Positions 43,555-53,749 of a stretch of 64,000 bases of DNA are shown piece by piece. Positions within the stretch are counted from its first letter, which is position 1. Each line of letters opens with the position of its first letter. Source of the DNA: Chryseobacterium fluminis (lineage in GTDB: Bacteria > Bacteroidota > Bacteroidia > Flavobacteriales > Weeksellaceae); the NCBI RefSeq assembly GCF_026314945.1, contig NZ_CP111121.1, forward strand, positions 930,001-994,000, read 5' to 3'. A program made the translations under genes and the position numbers. Under the pieces are notes generated by a model that ran no database searches, was not told where the DNA came from, and saw nothing but the letters and a program-made list of their open reading frames with translations.

Positions 43555-44145
43555 TTAAAATTTCTTAGGGTGAGAAACCAATTCTTTGCGAATGCGGCTT
43601 AAAGAAGTATCGGTAACGCCAAGATAGGAAGCGATCTGTTTCAAAGGTGCCGACTGTATAACACACGGCTTCTGTTCCAACAGATTGAGATAGCGTTTTG
43701 TGGCAGAAAGCGTAAACATTTCTACAGATCGTTTTTTATGCAAAAAAAGCTGATGCGACATCCATGATCTTCCCCATTCCCTGAGATTCGGAATTTTATG
43801 AAATAGTTCCTGGAAAGTTTCAAAATCGAGTTGCCAGCATTCGCAGTCTGTGATGCAGACGATATTTTCCTGCGTGGGAATTCTTTGGAATAATGAAGAA
43901 ACCTCGATCACAATTTCATGATCAGCGAAAAAGTGTGTGGTTACTTCATTTCCATTGAAATCATTAACAAACGAACGGGCAAGACCTCTTTCTAAAATAT
44001 AGTATTCATTAGCTGTTTTTCCCTCTTTGAGAATACAGTCTCCTTTTTTGAAAAAAACCTTCTCATGGGCCTGAAATATTTCTTCAAGCTCTTCCTGTAG
44101 AAAAAACGGAAAATCATAGCATATTTCTAAAGCCTTGTTGGTCAT
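43555..44145 (-). CDS. Crp/Fnr-family transcriptional regulator
   Basis: A 196-residue cyclic-nucleotide-binding-type regulator. The N-terminal cupin-like domain shows FFKKGDCILKEGKTANEYYILERGLARSF; the long dimer helix follows, and the C-terminal winged helix is APLKQIASYLGVTDTSLSRIRKEL. The phosphate-binding RxxxS of true cAMP sensors is not clear, as in most Bacteroidota homologues, so the effector is unknown. It is first in the direction of the VOC genes at 43.5-42.6 kb and could regulate them, since such pairs of a Crp-like regulator and small detoxification genes are common. Confidence 0.88.
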   Translation of the reverse strand: MTNKALEICYDFPFFLQEELEEIFQAHEKVFFKKGDCILKEGKTANEYYILERGLARSFVNDFNGNEVTTHFFADHEIVIEVSSLFQRIPTQENIVCITDCECWQLDFETFQELFHKIPNLREWGRSWMSHQLFLHKKRSVEMFTLSATKRYLNLLEQKPCVIQSAPLKQIASYLGVTDTSLSRIRKELVSHPKKF

Positions 44146-44285
44146 CAGGTTAATGTTCTTTTTTCAGATTTAAAAATAGAATTTTTATCGGACCTGAAGA
44201 AAAGTTTTTTGGACAAATACTAAATTCTACAGGATATTTTTATAGACCTATGATATTCCAGATGGTACGAACCAAAATTCACGAT

Positions 44286-45497
44286 TTAAAACAAAGAAAG
44301 CTGGATGGCTTTTGACTGAGTAGGTTTCTGGGCATCTCCAAAGATCGTTTTACCTCCAAAGCGCCATGAATTCTGCCTTTCTTCTTCTATAACATCCTGA
44401 ATATTAAAATCGGGGGTAAAATCTTTTTCAGTAGCTTCAATAATCTGATGAAGTTTGTTCAGTGTTTTCAATTTATCGGAGTTTCCCAACCTGGATTTTT
44501 CGATCCCTGATTTCAGGATCCGGATGCTTTCATCATAAACCTTCGTGGGAACCGGAAACGGATGTCCGTCTTTTCCGCCGTGAGCAAATGAAAATCTTGC
44601 GGGATCTTTAAATCTCGAAGGCGCACCGTGAATCACCTCGCTCACCAAAGCCAGCGACTGCATGGTTCTGGGACCCACCCCTTCCAGTAACAATAAATCT
44701 TCAAAATTCTGAGGCTGCTGTTCACGGGTGACGTACAGAAGTGCCCCAAGACGTCTTAAATCGACATCAGAAGCCTGAACATCATGATGATTGGGAAGAA
44801 TTAATCTTGAAAAATCACTCATAATCTCTGCAGAATCCGTGTGGGAAATGTCCAGAATTCCTTTCCGGTTTCCTGAAGCTCCGGAGTCGGTAAGATTAAG
44901 AATCTGTCCTCTGGAGATTCCGTTGATCCCTGTGTGCGGCTCTTCAATAAATGATTTTATGTTTTCCGAATGCCAGTGGTAGCGTCTTGCCGTTCCGTCA
45001 GATTCATGCATGCCCTGCTGGACAACACTCCAGTTTCCATTATCTGAAACGATGAAATTATGTAAATACAGCTGATAGCCGTCCTGAATGGCCGTGTTAT
45101 CAACTTTCGCAGAGAGTCTGCTCGCTCTTACCAGCTCGGTTCCGTTCAGCCCTGTTTTATCGGCAATCTGAAGTAATTCTGATGGTGTTTCTCTGGAAAA
45201 CTTTCCTTTTCCTCCGCAGATATACAATCCCAGCGTTTTCGAATTGGGATTGACCGAGCGTTTTAAAGCTCCCATCACAGAAGTTGTAATCCCTGAAGAA
45301 TGCCAGTCCATTCCCATCACTGCCCCGAAACTCTGAAACCAGAACGGGTCTGAAAGCCTTCGCAAAACCTCATCTTTTCCGTAATCCATTAGGATCACCT
45401 CAATGATTGAAAGTCCGAGTACTGACATACGTTCGTACAGCCACGGCGGCACTTTGCCATGGTGAAGGGGTAAATCTGCTGTTCCGGATCGTTTCAT
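44286..45497 (-). CDS. DUF763 protein
   Basis: A 403-residue protein matching DUF763: start MKRSGTADLPLHHGKVPPWL, then LSDPFWFQSFGAVMGMDWHSSGITTSVMGALK, the central GTARRYHWHSENIKSF, and a helix-hairpin-helix-like LLLLEGVGPRTMQSLALVSE. The motif RxGTADLPLH at the N-terminus is invariant in the family. The family occurs in bacteria and archaea and is uncharacterised; the HhH suggests DNA binding. It is monocistronic. Confidence 0.88.
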   Translation of the reverse strand: MKRSGTADLPLHHGKVPPWLYERMSVLGLSIIEVILMDYGKDEVLRRLSDPFWFQSFGAVMGMDWHSSGITTSVMGALKRSVNPNSKTLGLYICGGKGKFSRETPSELLQIADKTGLNGTELVRASRLSAKVDNTAIQDGYQLYLHNFIVSDNGNWSVVQQGMHESDGTARRYHWHSENIKSFIEEPHTGINGISRGQILNLTDSGASGNRKGILDISHTDSAEIMSDFSRLILPNHHDVQASDVDLRRLGALLYVTREQQPQNFEDLLLLEGVGPRTMQSLALVSEVIHGAPSRFKDPARFSFAHGGKDGHPFPVPTKVYDESIRILKSGIEKSRLGNSDKLKTLNKLHQIIEATEKDFTPDFNIQDVIEEERQNSWRFGGKTIFGDAQKPTQSKAIQLSLF

Positions 45498-45623
45498 TTA
45501 TTTTGTAAAGTTAGCTTTAATCAGGTAATTTTTTGATGCGTTCAGTCAATATTTTCTGTTTATAGATTTCAGTGTATCTCTTGATGATCATTATTTTAAC
45601 GCAATCATTCATCAATTTCAAAA

Positions 45624-45660
45624 AAAAAGCCTTGCAAAATAAAATTCTGCAAGGCTTTTT
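45624..45660. terminator. Bidirectional 13-bp terminator
   Basis: AAAAAGCCTTGCA (45624-45636) and TGCAAGGCTTTTT (45648-45660) around an 11-nt loop; it ends tpx on the minus strand, 16 bp beyond the stop. Confidence 0.85.
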
Positions 45661-45675
45661 AAATTTTATTCCCGT

Positions 45676-46173
45676 TTATTTCAGGGCAGACAAAGCTGCT
45701 TCGTAATTCGGCTCATTACCAATTTCTGAAACCTGCTCCGTGTAAACTACTTTATTATCAGCATCCGTTACAATAACCGCACGGCTCAGCAATCCTTTCA
45801 TCGGAGAGTCTGCAATGGTAAGTTCATAGTCATCTCCGAAACTGCTTCTGAAATCGGAAAGTGTTTCTACGTTATCCAGTCCTTCGGCAGCGCAGAACCT
45901 TCCCAGAGCAAATGGTAAATCTTTAGAAACGTTGATGACCACCGTATTTTCAAGTGCGGATGCTTCTTCGTTGAATTTTCGTGCTGAAGAGGCACATGTA
46001 GGCGTATCAATACTTGGGAAAATATTAAACACTTTTTTCTTTCCGTCGAAAGTTTGCAGCGTTTTTACATTTAATGCTGAATCTACCAGAGCAAAATCTC
46101 TGATTGTAGTTCCTATGGTTGGTAAATTCCCAATAGTGTTTACCGGATTTCCTTTTAATGTAATATTTGACAT
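45676..46173 (-). CDS. tpx: Thiol peroxidase, cytosolic (Tpx)
   Basis: A 165-residue atypical 2-Cys peroxiredoxin that reduces hydroperoxides with thioredoxin. I use the ATG at 46173 (MSNITLKGNPVNTIGNLP); the upstream ATG adds 8 residues. The peroxidatic Cys is in SIDTPTCASSARKFNEEA and the resolving Cys in ALGRFCAAEGLDNV. It has no signal peptide, unlike the second Tpx at 61333, to which it is clearly related (PLLSR-like GLLSRAVIVTDADNKVVYTEQV). Expression is from a -7/-33 promoter directly upstream. Confidence 0.95.
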   Translation of the reverse strand: MSNITLKGNPVNTIGNLPTIGTTIRDFALVDSALNVKTLQTFDGKKKVFNIFPSIDTPTCASSARKFNEEASALENTVVINVSKDLPFALGRFCAAEGLDNVETLSDFRSSFGDDYELTIADSPMKGLLSRAVIVTDADNKVVYTEQVSEIGNEPNYEAALSALK

Positions 46174-46194
46174 AAATAATTTTTTAATGTTTTT

Positions 46195-46228
46195 CAAATT
46201 TAATCAAAATAGAAAATTATCTTATCAA
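46195..46228 (-). promoter_or_regulatory. Promoter of cytosolic tpx
   Basis: Minus strand: TTG (46228-46226), 23-nt spacer, TAAATTTG (46202-46195), ending 21 nt before the ATG at 46173. The spacer is at the long end of the range. Confidence 0.5.
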
Positions 46229-46335
46229 TAAATGGTTAAATAATTCTTAAAACGAAAATAAAACACTGAAGTCTGCGTAGATGAATTTATGGTCCATACT
46301 ATAATTTGGAGCATTCGCTTACATCAATGCTTATA

Positions 46336-46455
46336 TCACCCCGGCAGTCCGGCAGGCACAGAGTCATTTTCCAACAGCCGATCATCTGCTACAATCTCCG
46401 GATCGTCTTTCAGTACAGGAAAAGAAAGTGATTTAAATTCAGTTTGGAGATGCAT
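46336..46455 (-). CDS. Possible 39-residue small protein or gene remnant
   Basis: A short open frame beginning MHLQTEFKSLSFPVLKDDP and ending PAGLPG. Codon use and amino-acid content look protein-like, and the stretch is more GC-rich than the surrounding spacer. No promoter or family match is seen. It overlaps no other feature and lies upstream of the icd promoter. It may be a genuine small protein, or a leftover of a larger gene. Confidence 0.25.
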   Translation of the reverse strand: MHLQTEFKSLSFPVLKDDPEIVADDRLLENDSVPAGLPG

Positions 46456-48767
<2,312 letters not shown>

Positions 48768-48788
48768 TTTCAATTCTGATATAAATGC

Positions 48789-48816
48789 AGGCTCCTTTTA
48801 AAAAGGAGCCTTTTTT
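48789..48816 (+). terminator. icd terminator
   Basis: AGGCTCCTTT and AAAGGAGCCT form a tight hairpin (48789-48811), followed by TTTTT, 21 bp after the icd stop. Confidence 0.88.
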
Positions 48817-48911
48817 GTCTCTTAATAATAAATTGCCATACTTTACCAGGTTAAAAATCTACTGAGTTTAAATCGATCTGTATTAAATTCTTATTTAAAC
48901 CGGATATCGAC

Positions 48912-49082
48912 TCATAAATAGGCTTCGACATGCTCAGCATATTTAGTTTTTCGTTTCAAAACGACCAGGTCAGACTCATTATTTTCAATCTCCTTCCCGG
49001 CTTGAATATAAACATTACAGAGTGAACTTACAGCGGCAGGATTTCCTGAAAATATACCATCAGGAATTGATTTTGAAGAAAC
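48912..49082 (-). pseudogene. 3' remnant of a hexapeptide-repeat (LbH) acetyltransferase gene
   Basis: A 56-codon open frame without a start codon, preceded by TAA. It reads SSKSIPDGIFSGNPAAVSSL, then NVYIQAGKEIENNESDLVVL and ends TKYAEHVEAYL. The KSIPDGIFSGNPA motif is the C-terminal coil of left-handed beta-helix O-acetyltransferases (for example VTKDIPDNVIVAGNPAK types). The rest of the gene is gone. The surrounding 471-bp gap between icd and the MFS gene has no other gene. Confidence 0.5.
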
Positions 49083-49165
49083 TTAATACAGATTAAAGTA
49101 AAAATCTTATTCTATCGTCTCTCATAAAAACAAATATCAACTTTTCAGTTTTCTTATGTTAAAAA

Positions 49166-49199
49166 ATAAATCCTCCCCTTTTTCTCCGGGAGGATTTAT
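49166..49199 (-). terminator. Terminator of the MFS gene
   Basis: ATAAATCCTCCC (49166-49177) and GGGAGGATTTAT (49188-49199) with a 10-nt loop; an A-run at 49161-49165 gives a U-run on the minus-strand transcript. Confidence 0.8.
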
Positions 49200-49238
49200 G
49201 ATGAAAATATGTATTAAAATATAAACTTGTAAGATTAA

Positions 49239-50438
49239 TCAGGCATGTGCCTTTCTGAATTTAATCATGCTTAAAATAAACAGCCCCAATATTCCCAGCA
49301 CAAAATAGCCTTCTGCCACCTGCAACTGAACCTGAGGTTTGAGTATTGCAACGATACCGTAACTGATCGCTGAGGTGATAATAAAGGCGACTCCTCCGGT
49401 AAGACCACCGGCAATTCCGGCAGAGTTCGGAAATCTTCCGATACAGTAGGAAAAATAATTATTAAAAATAAACCCTGCGGTCACATGAATCAGAAAGGCA
49501 AAGGCTACCAGACTGTAAATATTATTTGAGAAATAAGAGGCCAAAAACATTACAACAATTAAAATCAACTGAATAAAATTGGCATAACGGATCTTCGGCA
49601 GAAATGCTTTATTAATTAATGCTTTTCCCAAGAATCCGCCCGTCATCCAGGCAAATCCCAGAATTAATGAAACGTAACCTGCAACAACTTCCGAATACCC
49701 CATTTTATGTTCAATAATGAATGATCCGCATAAATTAAAGAACATGATCATGGAGTAACTCAATCCGCACATCAGCATTCCGTAAAAGAAATCTTTCGCT
49801 TTAAACATCGATTCATACTCTTTCATCAGGAATTCAATATGAAAAGGATTTCTTTTTTTCAGCGTTTCCCCGGAGAATAAAAATTCAAGAATCAGAAGCA
49901 GTAAGCTGTATGCTGCCAGAACATAAAAGTTAGACTGCCATCCGAAGATTTTCTGGAGGTATCCCCCGATAAACGGAGCGACAATAGGCCCGACCGACCA
50001 CACGATCGTCATAATACTAAGGTAATGCTTCCGTTCCTCTCCTTCATACACATCGACAAAAAATGCCCTTTTTGAAACGACAGCAAATCCTGATAAAATT
50101 CCCTGCAAAACCCTCATGGCATAGATCACGAAAATATTCTGAGTGGTCGCTGTAATTAAAAAAGAGACTACAAACAGAGCCAGTGATGCCATAGAAACCC
50201 TGTACCTACCAAAAGAATCGACAATGCTTCCGGCAAAAAACTGGGTCAGTCCGTAACTGATTAAAAAAATGGAGAGTGTAAGCTGAATATTGCTTTCCGG
50301 CTGATGTAATTCTGTTGCCATACTCGGCATCGACGGTAAGTAGATATCCGTTGCCAATCCCGACATCGGAATAACGGCAAAAGCCAGAACCGTGGCTATT
50401 AACTGATTTTTTTCTTTGAGAGTTTTCATTCCTGTCAT
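49239..50438 (-). CDS. MFS efflux transporter, Bcr/CflA type
   Basis: A 399-residue, 12-helix major facilitator protein. The segment PMSGLATDIYLPSMPSMATEL in helix one is the Bcr/CflA signature, and motif A-like FAGSIVDSFGRYRVSMASLAL appears in loop 2-3. It should expel small drugs or metabolites in exchange for protons. It is the second gene after the aldo/keto reductase (49 bp), behind an AraC regulator, so a coupled detoxify-and-export module is likely (inference). Confidence 0.9.
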   Translation of the reverse strand: MTGMKTLKEKNQLIATVLAFAVIPMSGLATDIYLPSMPSMATELHQPESNIQLTLSIFLISYGLTQFFAGSIVDSFGRYRVSMASLALFVVSFLITATTQNIFVIYAMRVLQGILSGFAVVSKRAFFVDVYEGEERKHYLSIMTIVWSVGPIVAPFIGGYLQKIFGWQSNFYVLAAYSLLLLILEFLFSGETLKKRNPFHIEFLMKEYESMFKAKDFFYGMLMCGLSYSMIMFFNLCGSFIIEHKMGYSEVVAGYVSLILGFAWMTGGFLGKALINKAFLPKIRYANFIQLILIVVMFLASYFSNNIYSLVAFAFLIHVTAGFIFNNYFSYCIGRFPNSAGIAGGLTGGVAFIITSAISYGIVAILKPQVQLQVAEGYFVLGILGLFILSMIKFRKAHA

Positions 50439-50487
50439 TCAATCTTTTCATGAATTCCTGAAATTATTCAGGAAGCTTATTTTTATT

Positions 50488-51489
50488 TTAATTATTGACT
50501 AATTTCATAGAACCTTCACTGTACCGCTCCCCGGTATCCGGGTATTTTTTTAGAATCGCATCGATGGTATCCAAATCTGACTGTGAAAGTTCAATATCAG
50601 TGGCTGCAATATTTTCTTGCAGGTATGTAATTCTTTTTGTCCCGGGAATCGGAATAATATCTTCTCCCTGATTCAGGACCCAGGCCAGAGCCATCTGTGT
50701 TCCTTTGACTCCCCTGGAAGCTGCAAAGTCATTAATTTCTTTGGCCAGATTTCTGTTATTCTCCAAATATTTTTCCTGATATCGTGGTAACGATTTTCTG
50801 AAGTCGTCATTTCCGAGCTTCTGTACTTCATGGATATTGGCAAAAAGACCTCTTGCGAGCGGCGAATACGGAACCAGGGTAATTCCGAGTTCCCTGATCG
50901 TTGGTAAAATTTCTTTTTCAACATCTTTGGTTAATATCGAATATTCTGATTGTAATGCTGTAATCGGATGAATTTTATTAGCTTTCCTGATGGATTCAGC
51001 AGACGCTTCTGATAATCCCAGGTATTTTACTTTTCCTGCCCTTACCAAATCAGCCATTGCTCCTACCGTCTCTTCAACAGGCACATTCGGATCAACACGG
51101 TGTGCATAATAAAGATCTATTTCATCGATTTTTAATCTCTGAAGGCTCAGGTCTACCGCTTTTTTAATCCATTCCGGCGATCCGTCAAAGTAAGTTCCGG
51201 GAGCCCCGCTGTGACCTGGTGTTCCATCTTTGAATCTGAAGCCGAATTTGGTGGCAATAAAAATTTTATCCCGATTGGGTACTAAAACCTTTGAAATGAG
51301 TTTTTCATTTTCGCCATTGGCATACATATCGGCAGTATCCCAGAAATTGACGCCCAGATCCAGCGCTTTATGAAGGGTGCTGATGCTCTCCTGCTCGTCT
51401 GCAGGCCCGTAAGCAAAACTCATCCCCATACATCCCAAACCAATAGCGGACAGCTGCTTTCCTGTGTTTCCTAATTTTCTAAATTTCAT
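50488..51489 (-). CDS. Aldo/keto reductase
   Basis: A 333-residue NADPH-dependent aldo/keto reductase of the YajO/IolS-like group. The catalytic tetrad is visible: Asp in NFWDTADMYANGENE with Tyr two residues on, Lys in FIATKFGFRFKDG and His in LYYAHRVDPNVPVEE. The C-terminal region IIPIPGTKRITYLQENI is the NADPH-binding loop. It reduces aldehydes or ketones; the substrate is unknown. The gene is directly after the AraC regulator, with the regulator's likely operators in the gap. Confidence 0.92.
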   Translation of the reverse strand: MKFRKLGNTGKQLSAIGLGCMGMSFAYGPADEQESISTLHKALDLGVNFWDTADMYANGENEKLISKVLVPNRDKIFIATKFGFRFKDGTPGHSGAPGTYFDGSPEWIKKAVDLSLQRLKIDEIDLYYAHRVDPNVPVEETVGAMADLVRAGKVKYLGLSEASAESIRKANKIHPITALQSEYSILTKDVEKEILPTIRELGITLVPYSPLARGLFANIHEVQKLGNDDFRKSLPRYQEKYLENNRNLAKEINDFAASRGVKGTQMALAWVLNQGEDIIPIPGTKRITYLQENIAATDIELSQSDLDTIDAILKKYPDTGERYSEGSMKLVNN

Positions 51490-51517
51490 GATGATTTTTG
51501 GTTTTAAATTGTCAGGA

Positions 51518-51525
51518 CAAAATTA
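51518..51525 (-). promoter_or_regulatory. -7 element of the aldo/keto reductase gene
   Basis: Minus strand TAATTTTG (51525-51518), 28 nt before the ATG at 51489. Two AraC-type direct repeats lie just upstream at 51549-51583. Confidence 0.5.
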
Positions 51526-51548
51526 TAACAGGAATTCTTCGGATGTAA

Positions 51549-51583
51549 TATAGAATTCAAACGAAGAATTATAAAATTCAAAC
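51549..51583 (-). promoter_or_regulatory. Candidate AraC operator: two direct repeats 21 bp apart
   Basis: TATAGAATTCAAAC (51549-51562) and TATAAAATTCAAAC (51570-51583) differ at one base and are spaced by exactly two helical turns, as AraC sites often are. A 19-mer including the second copy, AATTATAAAATTCAAACAA, is found again upstream of the AraC gene at 52479-52497. The second copy overlaps the araC stop codon. Confidence 0.65.
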
Positions 51584-52471
51584 AAGTGAGGTTCTGACTG
51601 TATTTGGGGTCATTCCCGTCTGCTTTTTAAAATAATTGGTAAAATAGGCAGGCTCCTCAAATCCCAGTCCATAGGCAATTTCAGATACGTTCCAGTCTGT
51701 ATGTTTCAACAGGGCATTGGCTTCCTGGATGATCCGCGAAGTAATCTGCTGTGTTGTCGTTTTCCCCGTAATCTCCTTGACAGAACGGTTGAGCGAGTTG
51801 ACATGAATAGAAAGATGATCAGCATAATCAGTAGGAGTTTTCAGTTTAAGAAATCTTTCCGGACTGTCTATCGGAAACTGTCTTTCCAGAAGTTCCATAA
51901 ATAAAGAAGCAACACGCTGTGATGCATTCTGATAAGGCTCAAAGTTTTCTGCCGGCTGTATCTTCATGGTTTCGTGAATGAGAAGATGCAGATAGGCCCT
52001 GAGCATATCATATTTATGTAAGTAATCGGACTGAATTTCAGTCATCATCTTAATAAAAATATCTGCCACCGTCTTCTGCTGTTCTTCATTAATAAAGAAA
52101 ACCGGAGTTCCTCCTATTTTAAAAACCGGTGAATCCTGAAGGTTGCCCAAGCGGTTTCCTTCATGCACAAACTGATCTGTAAAAAGGCAGAAAAAACCGG
52201 TCTGGTCAGGATCATCTGCTTCCCAGGAGTACGGAATGACAGGATTGGAAAATAACAGTACCGGACGGTCTACATTAATCCATTTATCGGCGTAATGAAG
52301 CTTGCCTTTTCCTATGATTAATGAGATTTTATAATAATCTCTTCTGCTGTAAGGGGTAATTAAAGAACAATTTTCACGTGAAAACACATTAAAATGCCCT
52401 ACTCCGGGTGTTTTTATACATTGCAGGCCTACACGCTGATAAAAACCTTTAACTGTTTCGTTAGATTCCAT
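51578..52471 (-). CDS. AraC-family transcriptional regulator
   Basis: A 297-residue regulator. The N-terminal cupin-like sensing domain includes YYKISLIIGKGKLHYADKWI and a short linker; the C-terminal domain has both helix-turn-helices of AraC: HLSIHVNSLNRSVKEITGKT and WNVSEIAYGLGFEEPAYFTNYFKKQTGMTP. It probably activates the aldo/keto reductase-MFS pair directly downstream and itself, via the repeated sites described. Its own -7 box ends 4 nt before the ATG. Confidence 0.92.
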   Translation of the reverse strand: MESNETVKGFYQRVGLQCIKTPGVGHFNVFSRENCSLITPYSRRDYYKISLIIGKGKLHYADKWINVDRPVLLFSNPVIPYSWEADDPDQTGFFCLFTDQFVHEGNRLGNLQDSPVFKIGGTPVFFINEEQQKTVADIFIKMMTEIQSDYLHKYDMLRAYLHLLIHETMKIQPAENFEPYQNASQRVASLFMELLERQFPIDSPERFLKLKTPTDYADHLSIHVNSLNRSVKEITGKTTTQQITSRIIQEANALLKHTDWNVSEIAYGLGFEEPAYFTNYFKKQTGMTPNTVRTSLV

Positions 52472-52475
52472 GTTA

Positions 52476-52506
52476 CAAAATTATAAAATTCAAACAATAC
52501 TTTCAA
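52476..52506 (-). promoter_or_regulatory. Promoter and operator-like repeat of the AraC gene
   Basis: Minus strand: TTG (52506-52504), 20-nt spacer, TAATTTTG (52483-52476), 4 nt before the ATG at 52471, so a nearly leaderless mRNA is expected. The spacer contains the 19-mer shared with 51567-51585. Confidence 0.5.
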
Positions 52507-52705
52507 AAAAAATAATGGCTGCTGATAATAATATGATCAGCTTATGAAACCGGCATTACCTGCGATTTTTATAACAGATGAGATTTTTCGGGTGAACGAA
52601 GAGAATTTTTAGCGGCTTGCTGAATTTTTTATTCCCGAATAGAGAAATAAACAGAAAAGTTGATCGTCTGATCAGCCATTCATTTAATATGGTCCCTTAA
52701 ATTGA

Positions 52706-53128
52706 TTAATGATGTTTGTTTTTCTGCTTAGAATGATGCTTGTTGCCCTTTTTATTCCATTGCTGATCTCCAGTGTCATTATTTTTATTCCGGTTGTAAA
52801 CTGCTACAGGATTCTGACCTTTATAATATTTTGTTTTAAATTTCTGGTACTTCTCTCTTCCCAAAATATTTTCCAGTTGTGCGTATCGGTCCTCCCGCCA
52901 GCGGTCAGGATTATGACCATATGTTTTATTCCATGAATTATAGTCGTCATACCGGTCATTTAAAGCAAAGATCTGGCTGGCCTGAGTCTTGGATAATATT
53001 AAATCACCGATGACCGTCTGCCAGTTAATATCCGAAATGCTTCTTCTGTAATCATTATAATAATCTGACTGTGCATAACTTAAAGTAAAAGTTCCTATAA
53101 GGAGTGCTGTGATGAATATCTTTTTCAT
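52706..53128 (-). CDS. Exported hypothetical protein with His/Lys-rich tail
   Basis: A 140-residue protein with a signal peptide (MKKIFITALLIGTFTLSYAQ). Mature part is basic, starting SDYYNDYRRSISDINWQ, and has a Spy/CpxP-like feel in LSKTQASQIFALNDRYDDYNSW and RYAQLENILGREKYQKFKTKYY. It ends with a tail rich in Asn, Lys and His (KGNKHHSKQKNKHH), which could bind metal. I cannot name the family with certainty. It is a single gene on the minus strand. Confidence 0.7.
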   Translation of the reverse strand: MKKIFITALLIGTFTLSYAQSDYYNDYRRSISDINWQTVIGDLILSKTQASQIFALNDRYDDYNSWNKTYGHNPDRWREDRYAQLENILGREKYQKFKTKYYKGQNPVAVYNRNKNNDTGDQQWNKKGNKHHSKQKNKHH

Positions 53129-53460
53129 GTCGTCGTAATTTTAAATTAATTACTATTGATTTTCCAATTTAAATGCCAATACGTCTGAAAACCTCTCATG
53201 ATGCTAAAAATATTACGGAGATTTTATCATTATTACAACTTATTTTTACAAGTTTCATCTGCATCTCATAACAGAAGTCATTATCATAGCTTAACATGCG
53301 AATTAACAGGTAATGATTAGTGTTTCTCTGATACAGTTCATAAAATTTATTTTTCAGGATAATTAATCTTCGAATTTGATTTTAAATTTGTAATTTTAAG
53401 ATAGAATTTCACATCATAATTCTGAACACCAATAGAATAACTAATCAAATCCCAATCATT
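53129..53460. other. Intergenic region with -7 box for the GNAT gene
   Basis: 332 bp. TAAATTTG at 53383-53390 fits the -7 consensus, 70 nt before the ATG at 53461, without a clear -33. No further structure. Confidence 0.35.
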
Positions 53461-53748
53461 ATGGAAAATATAAAATTTGAAGTATCTCCATATCAGGATG
53501 AGTTGCAGATGTTAATTGATGAAAAAAAAGCAGGCTATATGTCAATCGAAATTGATGGTAAACTATTGACCGTTTATTACACCAAACTCGACGAAGAACG
53601 TGAAGGCAAAGGCTACGCCAAGATGCTTCTGGACGAGCTCGTGCGTTATGCCGAGGAAAAAGACTTACTGGTAGATCCGGAATGTGATTTTGTAAGGCAG
53701 CAATTTGAAAATCATCCTGTGCGGTATAAAGACATCTGGCATGCCTGA
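53461..53748 (+). CDS. Small GNAT-family N-acetyltransferase (YjdJ/NATD1-like)
   Basis: A 95-residue GNAT-fold protein of the short class: strands in MENIKFEVSPYQDELQML and AGYMSIEIDGKLLTVYYTKLD, then the acetyl-CoA pyrophosphate loop EEREGKGYAKMLLDELVRYA. The motif REGKGYA is the Q/RxxGxG/A cofactor site. Short members are thought to acetylate small molecules or protein N-termini; the substrate is unknown. It is convergent with the MBL hydrolase, whose stop codon lies 1 bp away. Confidence 0.87.
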   Translation: MENIKFEVSPYQDELQMLIDEKKAGYMSIEIDGKLLTVYYTKLDEEREGKGYAKMLLDELVRYAEEKDLLVDPECDFVRQQFENHPVRYKDIWHA

Positions 53749-53749
53749 A

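Noticed and set aside
48920..48950. GGCTTCGACATGCTCAGC motif resembling dispersed flavobacterial repeats
   Set aside because: Only one copy in the window, and it lies inside the acetyltransferase remnant frame.
52544..52612. Short frame MKPALPAIFITDEIFRVNEE before a TAG, upstream of the AraC gene
   Set aside because: Protein-like but only 22 codons, no promoter, and the readthrough stops again after nine codons; too little to call a remnant.
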